Assembly: GCA_024742935.1 (NCBI GenBank)
Contig: JANSXN010000020.1
Coordinates: forward strand, 1 to 33,947
DNA from: Flavobacteriaceae bacterium
Lineage (GTDB): Bacteria; Bacteroidota; Bacteroidia; Flavobacteriales; Flavobacteriaceae
DNA: 33,947 nt
Reading direction: 5' to 3'
In this document: one piece after another, positions 15,919 through 24,264 of the stretch
Layout: each line of letters starts with the position of its first letter
Numbering within the stretch: position 1 is the stretch's first letter
Notes under the pieces: model-generated
Seen by the model: the letters and a program-made list of their open reading frames with translations, nothing else
Told to the model about the DNA's origin: nothing
The model's database searches: none
Translations under genes and position numbers: made by a program

Positions 15919-16476
15919 ATGGCGCGCACAGAATCCAAGATGCTACCTTTAGGAACAAAATCACCTGATTTCAAGCTTATTGATGTAGTAACAAACCAGT
16001 ATGTTTCAATGAATGACGTCTATGGAAAACACGGACTTGTCGTTATGTTTATTTGCAATCATTGTCCTTTTGTAAAGCACGTAATTGACGAAGTGATTCG
16101 CACTGCAAATGACTATCATGTTCAAGGTTTTGGGTTTGTGGCTATAAGCAGTAATGATGTAGAGAACTATCCACAGGACAGCCCTGAAGAAATGGCAATT
16201 CTGGCTGAAAAAGACCACTACCCTTTTCCCTATCTATATGATGAAACTCAGGATGTAGCGAGAGCTTATGATGCCGCTTGTACGCCAGATTTTTATGTAT
16301 TTGATGATGAACAAAAACTAGTGTATCGCGGTCAACTGGACAACTCACGTCCGGGAAACAGCATTCAAGTAACGGGTAGGGATTTGAGAGAGGCTCTTGA
16401 CAACGTGATGAGCAATAGCCCACAGCGTAAAGATCAAAAACCAAGTTTGGGGTGCAACATTAAGTGGAAGGAATAA
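15919..16476 (+). CDS. thioredoxin-like (AhpC/TSA-type) redox protein
   Basis: A 185-residue protein with a thioredoxin fold: LGTKSPDFKLIDVVTNQYVSMNDV, then FICNHCPFVKH with a CxxC pair (CNHC, near residues 46-49), and a later Cys-Thr-Pro (AACTPDFYVFD) carrying the cis-proline. No signal peptide is present, so it is likely cytoplasmic. Family members act as thiol reductases or peroxidase-like proteins; the CNHCP form with a downstream CTP is common among Bacteroidota proteins annotated as thioredoxin family. The exact substrate is unknown. A single gene. Confidence 0.9.
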   Translation: MARTESKMLPLGTKSPDFKLIDVVTNQYVSMNDVYGKHGLVVMFICNHCPFVKHVIDEVIRTANDYHVQGFGFVAISSNDVENYPQDSPEEMAILAEKDHYPFPYLYDETQDVARAYDAACTPDFYVFDDEQKLVYRGQLDNSRPGNSIQVTGRDLREALDNVMSNSPQRKDQKPSLGCNIKWKE

Positions 16477-16486
16477 TTGTTTGTTG

Positions 16487-16533
16487 TTTCAGGCTTGCCT
16501 GCCGAAGATTTATCGTAGGTAGGTTTCAGGCTT
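16487..16533. repeat. intergenic repeat: TTTCAGGCTT pair around CCTGCC/GGTAGG
   Basis: Direct copies of TTTCAGGCTT at 16487-16496 and 16524-16533 flank an imperfect inverted repeat (GCCTGCC at 16497-16503 and TAGGTAGG at 16516-16523). Similar CCTGCC...GGCAGG elements are scattered in intergenic DNA of some Flavobacteriia as I recall. Located between the stop of the thioredoxin-like gene and aroQ. Confidence 0.45.
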
Positions 16534-16582
16534 CAGGTTTTATGCTTAACTTACTTAATACTTAACACCCAGCAACCAGCAT

Positions 16583-17005
16583 CTAAGACCCTTTCAAAAA
16601 ACTCTGAATCGCCAATTCATAACTTTGGAATCCAAAGCCAATAATCACTCCTTTAGCATTTGGTGCAATATAGGATTTATGACGAAAATCTTCCCTTGAA
16701 AATGTATTTGAAATATGTACTTCAATTACTGGTGTTTCAATGGCTTTAACGGCGTCTCCAATTCCAACTGAAGTGTGGGTATATGCTGCTGCATTTAAAA
16801 CAATACCATCAAAAGAGTAACCCACTTCCTGAATTTTATCAATGAGTTCTCCCTCAATATTTGATTGAAAATAAGAAAGTTCAACCTCACGAAACTGAAA
16901 TTGCATTTCGACAAAAAAATCATCAAAACTTTTGGAGCCATAGACTTCCTTTTCCCGTTTACCGAGAAGGTTTAAATTAGGGCCGTTGATGATAATAATT
17001 TTCAT
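16583..17005 (-). CDS. aroQ: 3-dehydroquinate dehydratase, type II
   Basis: A 140-residue cytoplasmic enzyme of the shikimate pathway, converting 3-dehydroquinate to 3-dehydroshikimate. Signature motifs: INGPNLNLLGKREKEVYG at the N-terminus with the catalytic loop Arg and Tyr, LNAAAYTHTSVGIGDA, and EVHISNTFSREDFRHKS with the catalytic His. Length is normal for the dodecameric type II enzymes. The frame continues two codons to a TTG at 17011; the ATG at 17003-17005 is used because MKIIIINGPNLN is the usual start. Only 9 nt separate it from the stop of the beta-barrel gene upstream, so it probably shares that transcript. Confidence 0.95.
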   Translation of the reverse strand: MKIIIINGPNLNLLGKREKEVYGSKSFDDFFVEMQFQFREVELSYFQSNIEGELIDKIQEVGYSFDGIVLNAAAYTHTSVGIGDAVKAIETPVIEVHISNTFSREDFRHKSYIAPNAKGVIIGFGFQSYELAIQSFLKGS

Positions 17006-17014
17006 AGTCAAAAA

Positions 17015-17521
17015 TTAAAAAGCAACTTCAAATCCAAGGTTTATTGAATTAAAACTTTGCTCTTCAAGTACAATACCGCTGTATGATAGCGTCGTAGAAA
17101 TTAGCCCAAAACTGTAGCCCACTTTAGGCTTATAGTGAAACCCACCATCTACCTCATCAATAAGTACAAATGAATAACCTAAATCTGTCCCAATAAAAAA
17201 CTCCTCGAACACATAGTAACGTGCAGAGGCTGCCATAGGCACAAAGTGGAAATCTTGTCCTTTGCCACTTAATGTAAGTGGAGATGACCTGTCGGTTTTA
17301 GCAAAAAAATTATGATAACCTGATGTGATTCCGGCTTGAAAAGAATCAGAAACATCAAAAAGATAACTAAGGTCTGCACCTAAACCAAAAACCAAACCGC
17401 TTGATAAATCACCGGTTGGTATTCCTAAACTTCCTTCAAGTTTAACTCCTTGTTTTTGTTGCGCTTGCATTGAAATCGTACAAAAAGCAAGAATACAAAT
17501 GGATACAATTATTTTTTTCAT
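17015..17521 (-). CDS. outer-membrane beta-barrel protein, paralogue A
   Basis: A 168-residue exported protein with signal peptide MKKIIVSICILAFCTISMQAQ and alternating-residue strands ending in a terminal aromatic (GFEVAF), as in small outer-membrane barrels. It shares IPTGDLSSG, LSYLFDVSDSFQ, ASARYYVFEEFFIGTDLGY and GGFHYKPKVGY with the protein at 17605 and is clearly its tandem duplicate. Function unknown. A strong hairpin terminator lies upstream at 17552-17585, so it needs read-through or a promoter of its own; TAACTTTA at 17545-17552 is a possible -7 box. Confidence 0.85.
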   Translation of the reverse strand: MKKIIVSICILAFCTISMQAQQKQGVKLEGSLGIPTGDLSSGLVFGLGADLSYLFDVSDSFQAGITSGYHNFFAKTDRSSPLTLSGKGQDFHFVPMAASARYYVFEEFFIGTDLGYSFVLIDEVDGGFHYKPKVGYSFGLISTTLSYSGIVLEEQSFNSINLGFEVAF

Positions 17522-17551
17522 TGAATTGATATTAAAGTTTCCGGTAAAGTT

Positions 17552-17585
17552 AAAAAAAAAGCGGAAGCTTTGGCTTCCGCTTTTT
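17552..17585 (-). terminator. terminator between the two barrel paralogues
   Basis: GCGGAAGC (17561-17568) and GCTTCCGC (17573-17580) form a perfect stem flanked by A and T runs on both sides, so it can work in either direction; the longer T run is on the minus strand. Confidence 0.85.
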
Positions 17586-17604
17586 CAAATAAAATTGTTA
17601 TAAA

Positions 17605-18093
17605 TTACAATCCAAATTCTACACCTAAGCCAATAGCAGAAAACGTTCCACCATCAACACTAATTCCAGAATAAGAAGCTAAAATTGCTACTGATCCTAA
17701 ATTGTAACCTACTTTAGGTTTGTAATAGAAGCCACCATCATTTCCATCAGGTGACAAGCCAACAGCGTATCCTAAATCAGCACCAAAGAAAAAATCTTCG
17801 GAAGCAAAAAATCTTGCAGATGCAGCAATTGGTAAAAACGTAGCGTCATCAATTTCAAAACCCAAAACTTCATCTCCAAAATAATGAGAGTATCCTAATG
17901 CGGGACCTACTTGGAATGAGTCAGCAATATCAAAAAGGTAAGCTAAATCTAGACTTGCATTAAAGGTATAGCCGTCTGAAACATCACCGATAGGTAAGCC
18001 AAGGGTAATACCTGCTTTAAAACCTTCCTCCTGAGCTTGTACAGAAGTGAATCCAAAAACTGCAATTGCAGCAATAAGTAATACTTTTTTCAT
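17605..18093 (-). CDS. outer-membrane beta-barrel protein, paralogue B
   Basis: A 162-residue exported protein, signal peptide MKKVLLIAAIAVFGFTSVQAQ. It has the strand pattern of a small outer-membrane barrel and shares segments with paralogue A: LPIGDVSDG, LAYLFDIADSFQ, AASARFFASEDFFFGADLGY and GGFYYKPKVGY. Mature sequence is acidic and Gly-rich. Ligand and role unknown. It has its own -7 box (18120-18127) and is followed by the hairpin at 17552-17585. Confidence 0.87.
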   Translation of the reverse strand: MKKVLLIAAIAVFGFTSVQAQEEGFKAGITLGLPIGDVSDGYTFNASLDLAYLFDIADSFQVGPALGYSHYFGDEVLGFEIDDATFLPIAASARFFASEDFFFGADLGYAVGLSPDGNDGGFYYKPKVGYNLGSVAILASYSGISVDGGTFSAIGLGVEFGL

Positions 18094-18119
18094 AATATAA
18101 AGTTTGTTAGTTAATAGTT

Positions 18120-18127
18120 CAAATGTA
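18120..18127 (-). promoter_or_regulatory. -7 element of barrel paralogue B
   Basis: Minus strand reads TACATTTG, full match to TAnnTTTG, 26 nt before the ATG. Confidence 0.45.
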
Positions 18128-18196
18128 TAAAAAAAAATGAAATCATTAACTCTAAAACATTAAAATACGTCATTTGCCTTAGTATAAGAAAAGAAA

Positions 18197-18219
18197 AAGG
18201 CTGCATAATATGCAGCCTT
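18197..18219 (-). terminator. terminator of the third barrel gene
   Basis: AAGGCTGCATA (18197-18207) and TATGCAGCCTT (18209-18219) are perfect complements; on the minus strand a T-rich stretch follows. It lies 25 nt past the stop at 18244. Confidence 0.8.
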
Positions 18220-18243
18220 AGAGTATTTTAACTTTAATTAATT

Positions 18244-18765
18244 TTATAGAAAAGAATATCCTAAAGCAAGTGAAAAGACTTGATTTTTTCCATCTCCATT
18301 CTTTGAAATATCAGTTAAACCAAGATTATACCTTCCGTCAATTCGCAATCCAAAAGGTAGGTCATACCCTACTCCCATCGCCGCAGAAAAGTCAACTGCC
18401 TCAGGATCACCTCCGTCAATATTGTCATTTACTAAGAACCCAAACTGAGGTCCCAATTGAATATTTAATCCCTGTACAAGATAATATTTAACAATCACAG
18501 GTACATTGACATAATCAAGATTAAAATCACCCGGGCTGAATTTGGCTCCTTGCTGAGAATACAAGAGTTCACCTTGTAAAGCTACATTGTCATTAAACTT
18601 TATAGCAGCAAATGCACCTGCATGAAAACCGGTTTTATTATCAAGACCTGAGACATCAGAGATATTGGCAAAATTCGCCCCAAATTTAATCCCAAAATCT
18701 ACTCCTTGAGAATATGCGGTAATAGAAAAAAGTAAAGAAAATAAAATAATTGATAGTCGTTTCAT
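18244..18765 (-). CDS. porin-family outer-membrane beta-barrel protein
   Basis: A 173-residue exported protein with signal peptide MKRLSIILFSLLFSITAYSQ. The mature part has GVDFGIKFGANFANIS, GFHAGAFAAIKFNDNVALQGELLYSQQGAKF, YVNVPVIVKYYLVQGLNIQLGPQFGFLV and DLPFGLRIDGRYNLGLTDI, the pattern of the Bacteroidota outer-membrane barrel family often named OMP_b-brl_2 or porin family. It is only distantly like the two neighbouring barrels. Function unknown; may be a small eight-stranded structural barrel. Own -7 box and terminator. Confidence 0.87.
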   Translation of the reverse strand: MKRLSIILFSLLFSITAYSQGVDFGIKFGANFANISDVSGLDNKTGFHAGAFAAIKFNDNVALQGELLYSQQGAKFSPGDFNLDYVNVPVIVKYYLVQGLNIQLGPQFGFLVNDNIDGGDPEAVDFSAAMGVGYDLPFGLRIDGRYNLGLTDISKNGDGKNQVFSLALGYSFL

Positions 18766-18791
18766 AGTTAATAATGTTTGTGTTTATAAAA

Positions 18792-18799
18792 CAAATATA
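18792..18799 (-). promoter_or_regulatory. -7 element of the porin-family gene
   Basis: Minus strand reads TATATTTG, full match to TAnnTTTG, 26 nt before the ATG. Confidence 0.45.
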
Positions 18800-18868
18800 G
18801 TGTACTCCCATTTGATATTTTATTAAAAGATATATAAATTAATGAGTTGCTTCCTTTATTTTTACAAA

Positions 18869-19765
18869 ATGAAATGGGAACAGGCTTTAAAGGATTACCA
18901 AAATTACCTTCGCATAGAGCGCGGTATGTCTGAAAACACCCTCATAAATTATTCATTTGACATTAAAAAATTAATGAGATGGCTTGAAGGGAATCAAATT
19001 CAAGTATCACCCTTAAAAATTGATGAAAATCAGGTTCAGGAATTCATCTATCAACTTGCTAAAAAGGTAAATCCACGCTCACAGAGCAGAGTCATCTCGG
19101 GTTTAAAAGGTTTTTTTAACTACCTCATTTTTGAAGATTACCGAAAAACAAATCCGTTAGAATTGATTGAATCACCCAAAACCGTTCGCAAATTACCTGA
19201 TACGCTCTCACAACAGGAAATTGACACCCTCATTAAAACCATTGATTTAAGCAGTGCTCAAGGCGAAAGAAACCGTGCCATGCTGGAAACGCTATACAGC
19301 TGTGGTTTGCGGGTTTCAGAATTAATCAACTTAAAAATGTCAGATTTGTTTTTTGACGAGGGCTTTATACAGGTAATCGGAAAAGGAAATAAACAACGGT
19401 TTGTACCCATCGCAAAAAGTACTATAAAGTACATTACTATTTATAAAAATGAAATTAGAATTCATGAAAATCCTTCAAAAGAAAATCAAGATATACTATT
19501 TCTTAACCGAAGAGGCAAAAAACTTTCCCGAGCAATGGTATTCACACTCATCAAACAACTCGCCGAAAAAGGAGGAGTGAGAAAAAACATCAGTCCGCAC
19601 ACCTTCAGGCATTCTTTTGCCACCCATCTACTTGAAAACGGTGCCGATTTGAGAGCTATTCAACAAATGCTGGGGCACGAGTGCATTACGACAACCGAAA
19701 TTTATATGCATGTGAACAGGAAACACCTCAGTGAGGTATTGATGAAGTACCATCCTAGAAGGTAA
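18869..19765 (+). CDS. xerD: tyrosine recombinase XerD
   Basis: A 298-residue site-specific recombinase that resolves chromosome dimers at dif near the terminus, with XerC or alone. The SAM-like N-terminal domain (about 1-95) binds DNA; the catalytic domain contains Arg148 (SCGLRVSELI), Lys172 (GKGNKQR), His244-x-x-Arg247 (HTFRHSFATHLL), His270 (LGHECITT) and the nucleophile Tyr279 (EIYMHV). All are present, and the 298-residue length equals the family norm when the ATG at 18869 is used rather than the one at 18842. No mobile-element features surround it, so a housekeeping XerD is likelier than a phage integrase. Confidence 0.94.
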   Translation: MKWEQALKDYQNYLRIERGMSENTLINYSFDIKKLMRWLEGNQIQVSPLKIDENQVQEFIYQLAKKVNPRSQSRVISGLKGFFNYLIFEDYRKTNPLELIESPKTVRKLPDTLSQQEIDTLIKTIDLSSAQGERNRAMLETLYSCGLRVSELINLKMSDLFFDEGFIQVIGKGNKQRFVPIAKSTIKYITIYKNEIRIHENPSKENQDILFLNRRGKKLSRAMVFTLIKQLAEKGGVRKNISPHTFRHSFATHLLENGADLRAIQQMLGHECITTTEIYMHVNRKHLSEVLMKYHPRR

Positions 19766-19774
19766 TTTCATATT

Positions 19775-19816
19775 AAGCACCAAAATTCAAGTACCAAATT
19801 CCAAGTACCAAATTTC
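19775..19816. repeat. three-copy 14-bp tandem repeat
   Basis: AAGCACCAAAATTC (19775-19788), AAGTACCAAATTCC (19789-19802) and AAGTACCAAATTTC (19803-19816), unit of 14 bp with a few changes. It fills the convergent gap between xerD and guaB; no clear hairpin terminator is present there. Confidence 0.7.
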
Positions 19817-19830
19817 AAAAAAAACGAATA

Positions 19831-21303
19831 CTATCTGGAATAATTAGGTGATTCTTTGGTAATATACACATCGTGAGGATGACTTTCATTGATGCCGGAA
19901 GCAGTGATGCGTATAAATTTTCCTGTGTTTTGAAGTGTTTCAATATCTTTTGCTCCACAATAGCCCATTCCGGCACGTAAACCTCCTATAAACTGAGTCA
20001 TACTTTCAGACAAATCACCTTTATAAGGAACTCTTCCCACAATCCCTTCGGGAACCAGTTTTTTGATATCGTCTTCTACATCTTGAAAATAACGGTCTTT
20101 TGAACCGTGTTGCATGGCTTCTACAGAGCCCATTCCGCGATATGATTTGAATTTTCTTCCTTCATAGATAATTGTTTCACCGGGACTTTCTTTTGTTCCG
20201 GCAAGTAAAGAGCCCAGCATTACTGAGTCTGCCCCGGCAGCAATGGCTTTGGGAATATCTCCTGTGTATCGAATCCCACCATCTGCAATAACCGGCACAC
20301 CACTGCCTTTTATGGCTGCAGCGACTTCAAGTACGGCCGAAAATTGAGGAGCTCCCACACCGGCTACCACGCGGGTTGTACATATAGAACCCGGACCAAT
20401 TCCCACTTTAACAGCATCTGCTCCTGCTTTTACTAAGTATTTTGCTGCTTCGGCAGTAGCGATATTTCCAACTACAACATCTATGCTTGGGAACTTTGCT
20501 TTTACTTTTTTCAAAACATCAACCACCCCTTTGGTATGACCATGTGCCGTATCAATAATGACAGCATCAACCCCGGCATTTACAAGCGCTTCAGTGCGTT
20601 CCATCACATCCGGAGTAACACCTAGAGCTGCAGCAACTCTTAACCTTCCAAATTGGTCTTTATTTGCAATGGGTTTTTGAGTGAGTTTTGTGATGTCCCT
20701 AAAGGTGATAAGACCCACAAGTGTGTTATCATCCTTAACTACGGGAAGTTTTTCAATTTTGTGTTTTTGCAGAATAATTTCGGCTTGTTCCAAAGAGGTG
20801 CCTTCAGAGACAGTGATGAGTCTCTCTGAGGTCATTACTTCACTTATGGGGCGTTTGTTGTTTTTTTCAAATCGCAAATCACGATTGGTTACTATGCCGA
20901 TGAGTTTATTGTCTCTATCAGTGATGGGAATTCCCCCTATACTGTATTCGCGCATTGCATTTTTAGCGTCTGCTACAATTGCAGTTATAGGTAGGGTTAC
21001 CGGGTCGAGAATCATGCCGCTTTCGGCGCGTTTTACCTTTCGCACCTTTCCCGCTTGCTGCTCAATAGTCATATTTTTGTGCAGTACACCAATTCCTCCC
21101 TCCCGTGCAATAGCAATGGCCATAGCACTTTCAGTAACTGTATCCATCGCTGCCGAGATAATGGGAACATTTATGGTTATGTTTCTTGTAAATTTTGTAG
21201 AAATTGAAACTTCGCGCGGTAACACTTCAGAATAAGCCGGCACCAGAAGTACGTCATCATAAGTGAGACCTTCTCCAAGTATTTTGTCAAGATGTGCAGT
21301 CAT
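19831..21303 (-). CDS. guaB: inosine-5'-monophosphate dehydrogenase
   Basis: A 490-residue enzyme that oxidises IMP to XMP with NAD+, the first committed step to GMP. The TIM barrel contains [18 protein letters not shown], the NAD-binding [10 protein letters not shown], and [13 protein letters not shown] with the catalytic Cys; the flap [17 protein letters not shown] and [12 protein letters not shown] follow. Two CBS domains are inserted at about 95-210 ([35 protein letters not shown]), likely regulatory by purine nucleotides. Length is normal. Its promoter -7 box is at 21327-21334. Confidence 0.96.
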   Translation of the reverse strand: MTAHLDKILGEGLTYDDVLLVPAYSEVLPREVSISTKFTRNITINVPIISAAMDTVTESAMAIAIAREGGIGVLHKNMTIEQQAGKVRKVKRAESGMILDPVTLPITAIVADAKNAMREYSIGGIPITDRDNKLIGIVTNRDLRFEKNNKRPISEVMTSERLITVSEGTSLEQAEIILQKHKIEKLPVVKDDNTLVGLITFRDITKLTQKPIANKDQFGRLRVAAALGVTPDVMERTEALVNAGVDAVIIDTAHGHTKGVVDVLKKVKAKFPSIDVVVGNIATAEAAKYLVKAGADAVKVGIGPGSICTTRVVAGVGAPQFSAVLEVAAAIKGSGVPVIADGGIRYTGDIPKAIAAGADSVMLGSLLAGTKESPGETIIYEGRKFKSYRGMGSVEAMQHGSKDRYFQDVEDDIKKLVPEGIVGRVPYKGDLSESMTQFIGGLRAGMGYCGAKDIETLQNTGKFIRITASGINESHPHDVYITKESPNYSR

Positions 21304-21326
21304 TGCAATTAGATTTTAATTGCGTG

Positions 21327-21334
21327 CAAATATA
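21327..21334 (-). promoter_or_regulatory. -7 element of guaB
   Basis: Minus strand reads TATATTTG, full match to TAnnTTTG, 23 nt before the ATG. Confidence 0.45.
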
Positions 21335-21380
21335 CTATAATAAATTGGGTTATCGGCCTGTACTTTAAATATGTTACTGC

Positions 21381-23828
21381 TTATTTTACAATGAGCTGTT
21401 TAATTGTTTGAGACTTTGCCCCTTTTATAAATACCATATATCCGGCTGTTGCCAAATCACTTAAATCTATATTAATTGTTTCTGTTGGTCTTTCATAATC
21501 AAATGACTTTACCAAACGTCCCATCATATCATAGATACTTATACTTTCAATTTCCTGAAAATGAGGATTTGAAATATGAACTACATTAGAAGCAGGATTT
21601 GGATAAAGCATCAGGTTTTTTAGGTTTTCCTCGCTTTCTAAACTTAAAAGTGACTCTATAACGATTTTAAACGTATTTAATGTTGAATTACCCCTGTCGT
21701 CTCTTGCAATTACAGATATCATATGAATTCCTTCATCTAAAACCGTTCCCGGTGCAGGGAATTGAAAAAAATCACTCACCGGAAAAGTACAATTATCTGA
21801 AGCAGAAATGATTCCCTCGGCAAAAAAATCAGGCAAAACAAAGTTTGGCGGACTTGGAGGCAAGTCAACAAATTGGTCATCAATCCCTAAAATTTCAGGT
21901 CCTTGATTATCAATAACCGATACATAAAAGCTGCAGGAATTACTATTACCTGAGCTGTCAACAGTTGTGTAAGTTACCAATGTGGGTTCATCTATATGCG
22001 AACAATTAAAAGTATCAAAATCGAGATAGGACTGTTCAACACTACAGTTGTCAACGATTTCAAAACCAAAATCTTGAGGGTTCAAAACAGCAAACCCCTC
22101 TTCATTGAGTGCAATTGTTATTTCAAAACAAATCATTTCAGGCGCTATTAAATCTTCAACAATAACAAGCGTTTGACAACTACTGCTGTTTCCGGAAGTG
22201 TCAGTTACTGTCATAGTAACCAGGTTTTCACCTAAATCTGCACAACTAAAATCATATTTATTCAATAAAATACTTTCTATGGCTACATTGTCAAAAGAGC
22301 CGTTATCAATCATTAAAGATGTAATCGTTGCTATACCGTTTTCATCTAGCTGAATGGTAATTTCTTCAACACATATGGCGGTTGGCGGCTCTGTATCGAT
22401 GGCTTCCAAAGTTGAAAACTCACCTCCTGTCAAAAGTGTTGTTCCGTGTGTATTTGTTGCAAAAGCACTGTAATAATAGATTGAATTGGGCTCTAAACCT
22501 TCAAGTAAAAGTGACATAACCCCTGTTGAACCAGATACAAGTGTCATATTAGAATCTGGGTTGGGAGTTGTCCCATAATAAAATCCTCTTTCAGTGATGG
22601 ATGCACCTCCATCTGAACTAATAGTTGCTTGAATTGTAGCAGATTCTGATGTAATTTCTGAAACAAAAAGTTGATTCACATCAGGAGGTGTTTGAGATAC
22701 CAAAGAAGTAATGAAGTTTGGCAAGCCCAATTGAGACGATGCCCCACCGAGTGTTTGAGCATTCAATTCAAAATTTGCCGAACTACCTTGTTGATTAGGA
22801 AAATGTATCACATCAAGAGCCGTTGCACCATATCTACTGGAATAAATTTTACCATCAGGTGCTATTTGTAAAGCTCCTGTTGCTGCACTGCTAAAAGTAT
22901 ATGCGCTTGATTGAATCTGGCTAACAGTTGTGCCTGCATCAAGGTCAAATTGTTTGACTCCCATTGAGCTAAAAGCTGAAATGTATAAAAACCTATTGTT
23001 GGGTGAAAATTCTGCTCCGTAAGCAGCATAAAACGGAAAATGAAGTGAATTTGAAACAACTCCCGTGGAATTATTAAAATCACTTAGATTGAAATGATTG
23101 TTGATATAGGATGTTCTAACAAGTTTGTTTCCTATGTTATTGAATTTTATAAAACCAATGTCTCCATTACTGCCCGATGGAGTTCCCGTGCTAGAAATGA
23201 CCGGGTTTTCAATATCCAAACCATCGCTCGTCACTTTATAAGCATAATAGTTTGAGGTTCCGCTTTTATGAAGAAGTACCCACCAAAAAGTCCCATCAGC
23301 TGAAGGTGTTGCCTGAATGTACTCTCCCGTTCCAACTAAAACGGGGATGGCTTTTGCATCAGCAACAACATCACCTAAGCCACCATTTAAGTTCATATCG
23401 ATGATTGAATAAAAGACATTAGAATTTATATATGCCGAAACTGTGAAGAGGTAAAACAAATCACTATTTGAAGGATGAGGAACAATAATTGCAGATTGAG
23501 CACTTGAGGGGTCGCCGCCCAATCCGTCAAGACTATTCGGCATAATGGTGTGTTGCTTTGTAAATACATGTATTCCATCTGTATAAAAAAGGAGTTCACC
23601 ATTTTCATCTGAAAGAACAGCGGTTCCTTCAAGGGTATTAATTTGACCATCTAAAAGTACAGAGGGCGGATTCGTACTAAAGTCCAAACCGGCATGAGTT
23701 CCAAAATACCATTTTTTACCTTCATTTTGAGCAACAAGTGTTTGTTGAAATAGAAAAAGCAGTAGAAATAGTAAATTGACTACTTTTAAAAAGGGTTTTT
23801 GATTGTTATATGTAAAATGTCGTTTCAT
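21381..23828 (-). CDS. secreted multidomain protein with T9SS C-terminal sorting domain
   Basis: An 815-residue protein. A long signal peptide (about 1-34, with VVNLLFLLLFLFQQTLVAQ) leads to an N-terminal region (35-375) with propeller-like repeats (KWYFGTHAGLDFS, SGTFWWVL-type and FSPNNRFLYISAFSS, IAPDGKIYSSRYG). A fibronectin III-like domain (about 385-475, ITERGFYYGTTPNP, LEPNSIYYYSAFATN) and three HYR/Ig-like units (EPPTAICVEEI; APEMICFEI; GPEILGIDDQ, with TVTDTSGNSSSC) come next. The last 80 residues (LMLYPNPASNVVHIS to TIKQLIVK) are a type A T9SS sorting domain. It should cross the outer membrane through T9SS and be surface-anchored or released. Ligand unknown. ATG at 23826-23828 is chosen over a frame extension of 9 codons because MKRH directly precedes the signal peptide. 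Confidence 0.88.
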   Translation of the reverse strand: MKRHFTYNNQKPFLKVVNLLFLLLFLFQQTLVAQNEGKKWYFGTHAGLDFSTNPPSVLLDGQINTLEGTAVLSDENGELLFYTDGIHVFTKQHTIMPNSLDGLGGDPSSAQSAIIVPHPSNSDLFYLFTVSAYINSNVFYSIIDMNLNGGLGDVVADAKAIPVLVGTGEYIQATPSADGTFWWVLLHKSGTSNYYAYKVTSDGLDIENPVISSTGTPSGSNGDIGFIKFNNIGNKLVRTSYINNHFNLSDFNNSTGVVSNSLHFPFYAAYGAEFSPNNRFLYISAFSSMGVKQFDLDAGTTVSQIQSSAYTFSSAATGALQIAPDGKIYSSRYGATALDVIHFPNQQGSSANFELNAQTLGGASSQLGLPNFITSLVSQTPPDVNQLFVSEITSESATIQATISSDGGASITERGFYYGTTPNPDSNMTLVSGSTGVMSLLLEGLEPNSIYYYSAFATNTHGTTLLTGGEFSTLEAIDTEPPTAICVEEITIQLDENGIATITSLMIDNGSFDNVAIESILLNKYDFSCADLGENLVTMTVTDTSGNSSSCQTLVIVEDLIAPEMICFEITIALNEEGFAVLNPQDFGFEIVDNCSVEQSYLDFDTFNCSHIDEPTLVTYTTVDSSGNSNSCSFYVSVIDNQGPEILGIDDQFVDLPPSPPNFVLPDFFAEGIISASDNCTFPVSDFFQFPAPGTVLDEGIHMISVIARDDRGNSTLNTFKIVIESLLSLESEENLKNLMLYPNPASNVVHISNPHFQEIESISIYDMMGRLVKSFDYERPTETINIDLSDLATAGYMVFIKGAKSQTIKQLIVK

Positions 23829-24264
23829 AAGTTTATTATTAAGATTTGAAAGCACAAAATGGTTTGCAAATCATCTTCCCGATAATGCGGGTTATAACTT
23901 ATAGGGTAATTACAACAAAGATGAATGGTTCTGTAAAAAGAGTCCGGCTAATGCCAGGTCTTCATATAATTATAGAAGGATTTCATAAATTGTAGGTTTT
24001 TGCGGTTGAACATAGGTTAATTTGGGATTAAACGTTTTTTTAAAATAATATTCAATTCATTAAAAAAAAACTTTTAACAAATTAAAGTAATTTATTTTTA
24101 AAATGCAGCTGTATTACACTTATTTTCGATGAATAGTATTTATTTGTAGGATTTTACGTATTTGCAAACTTATTTTAGTATAAATTATTGATATTCAAAA
24201 AAAAGTTAATGTTTTTGGTAGTGATGTGGGTTTGATTAATTTAGCCCTTCAAAAAATTTAATCT
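23829..24264. other. 436-nt intergenic region, divergent genes
   Basis: AT-rich and without a credible gene on either strand. A short dyad CCCG-ATAAT-GCGGG lies near 23878-23892. The region 24040-24210 is poly-A/T rich. The only clear signal is the M1 peptidase promoter at 24215-24244; no good match was found for the T9SS protein gene. Confidence 0.6.
24215..24244 (+). promoter_or_regulatory. promoter of the M1 peptidase gene
   Basis: TTG at 24215-24217, a 19-nt spacer and TAATTTAG at 24237-24244 (7 of 8). Ends 20 nt before the ATG. Confidence 0.5.

Noticed and set aside
16610-16640. CTTTGG-AAT-CCAAAG dyad near 16622-16636, similar in look to the umuD dyads
   Set aside because: Arms differ (different core and spacing) and it lies within the aroQ coding region; probably chance.
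18842-18868. Upstream ATG giving xerD nine extra residues (MSCFLYFYK)
   Set aside because: The ATG at 18869 gives exactly the usual XerD start and length.
18869-19765. xerD as an integrase marking a genomic island
   Set aside because: Full-length housekeeping XerD signature, no tRNA, attachment repeats or phage genes nearby.
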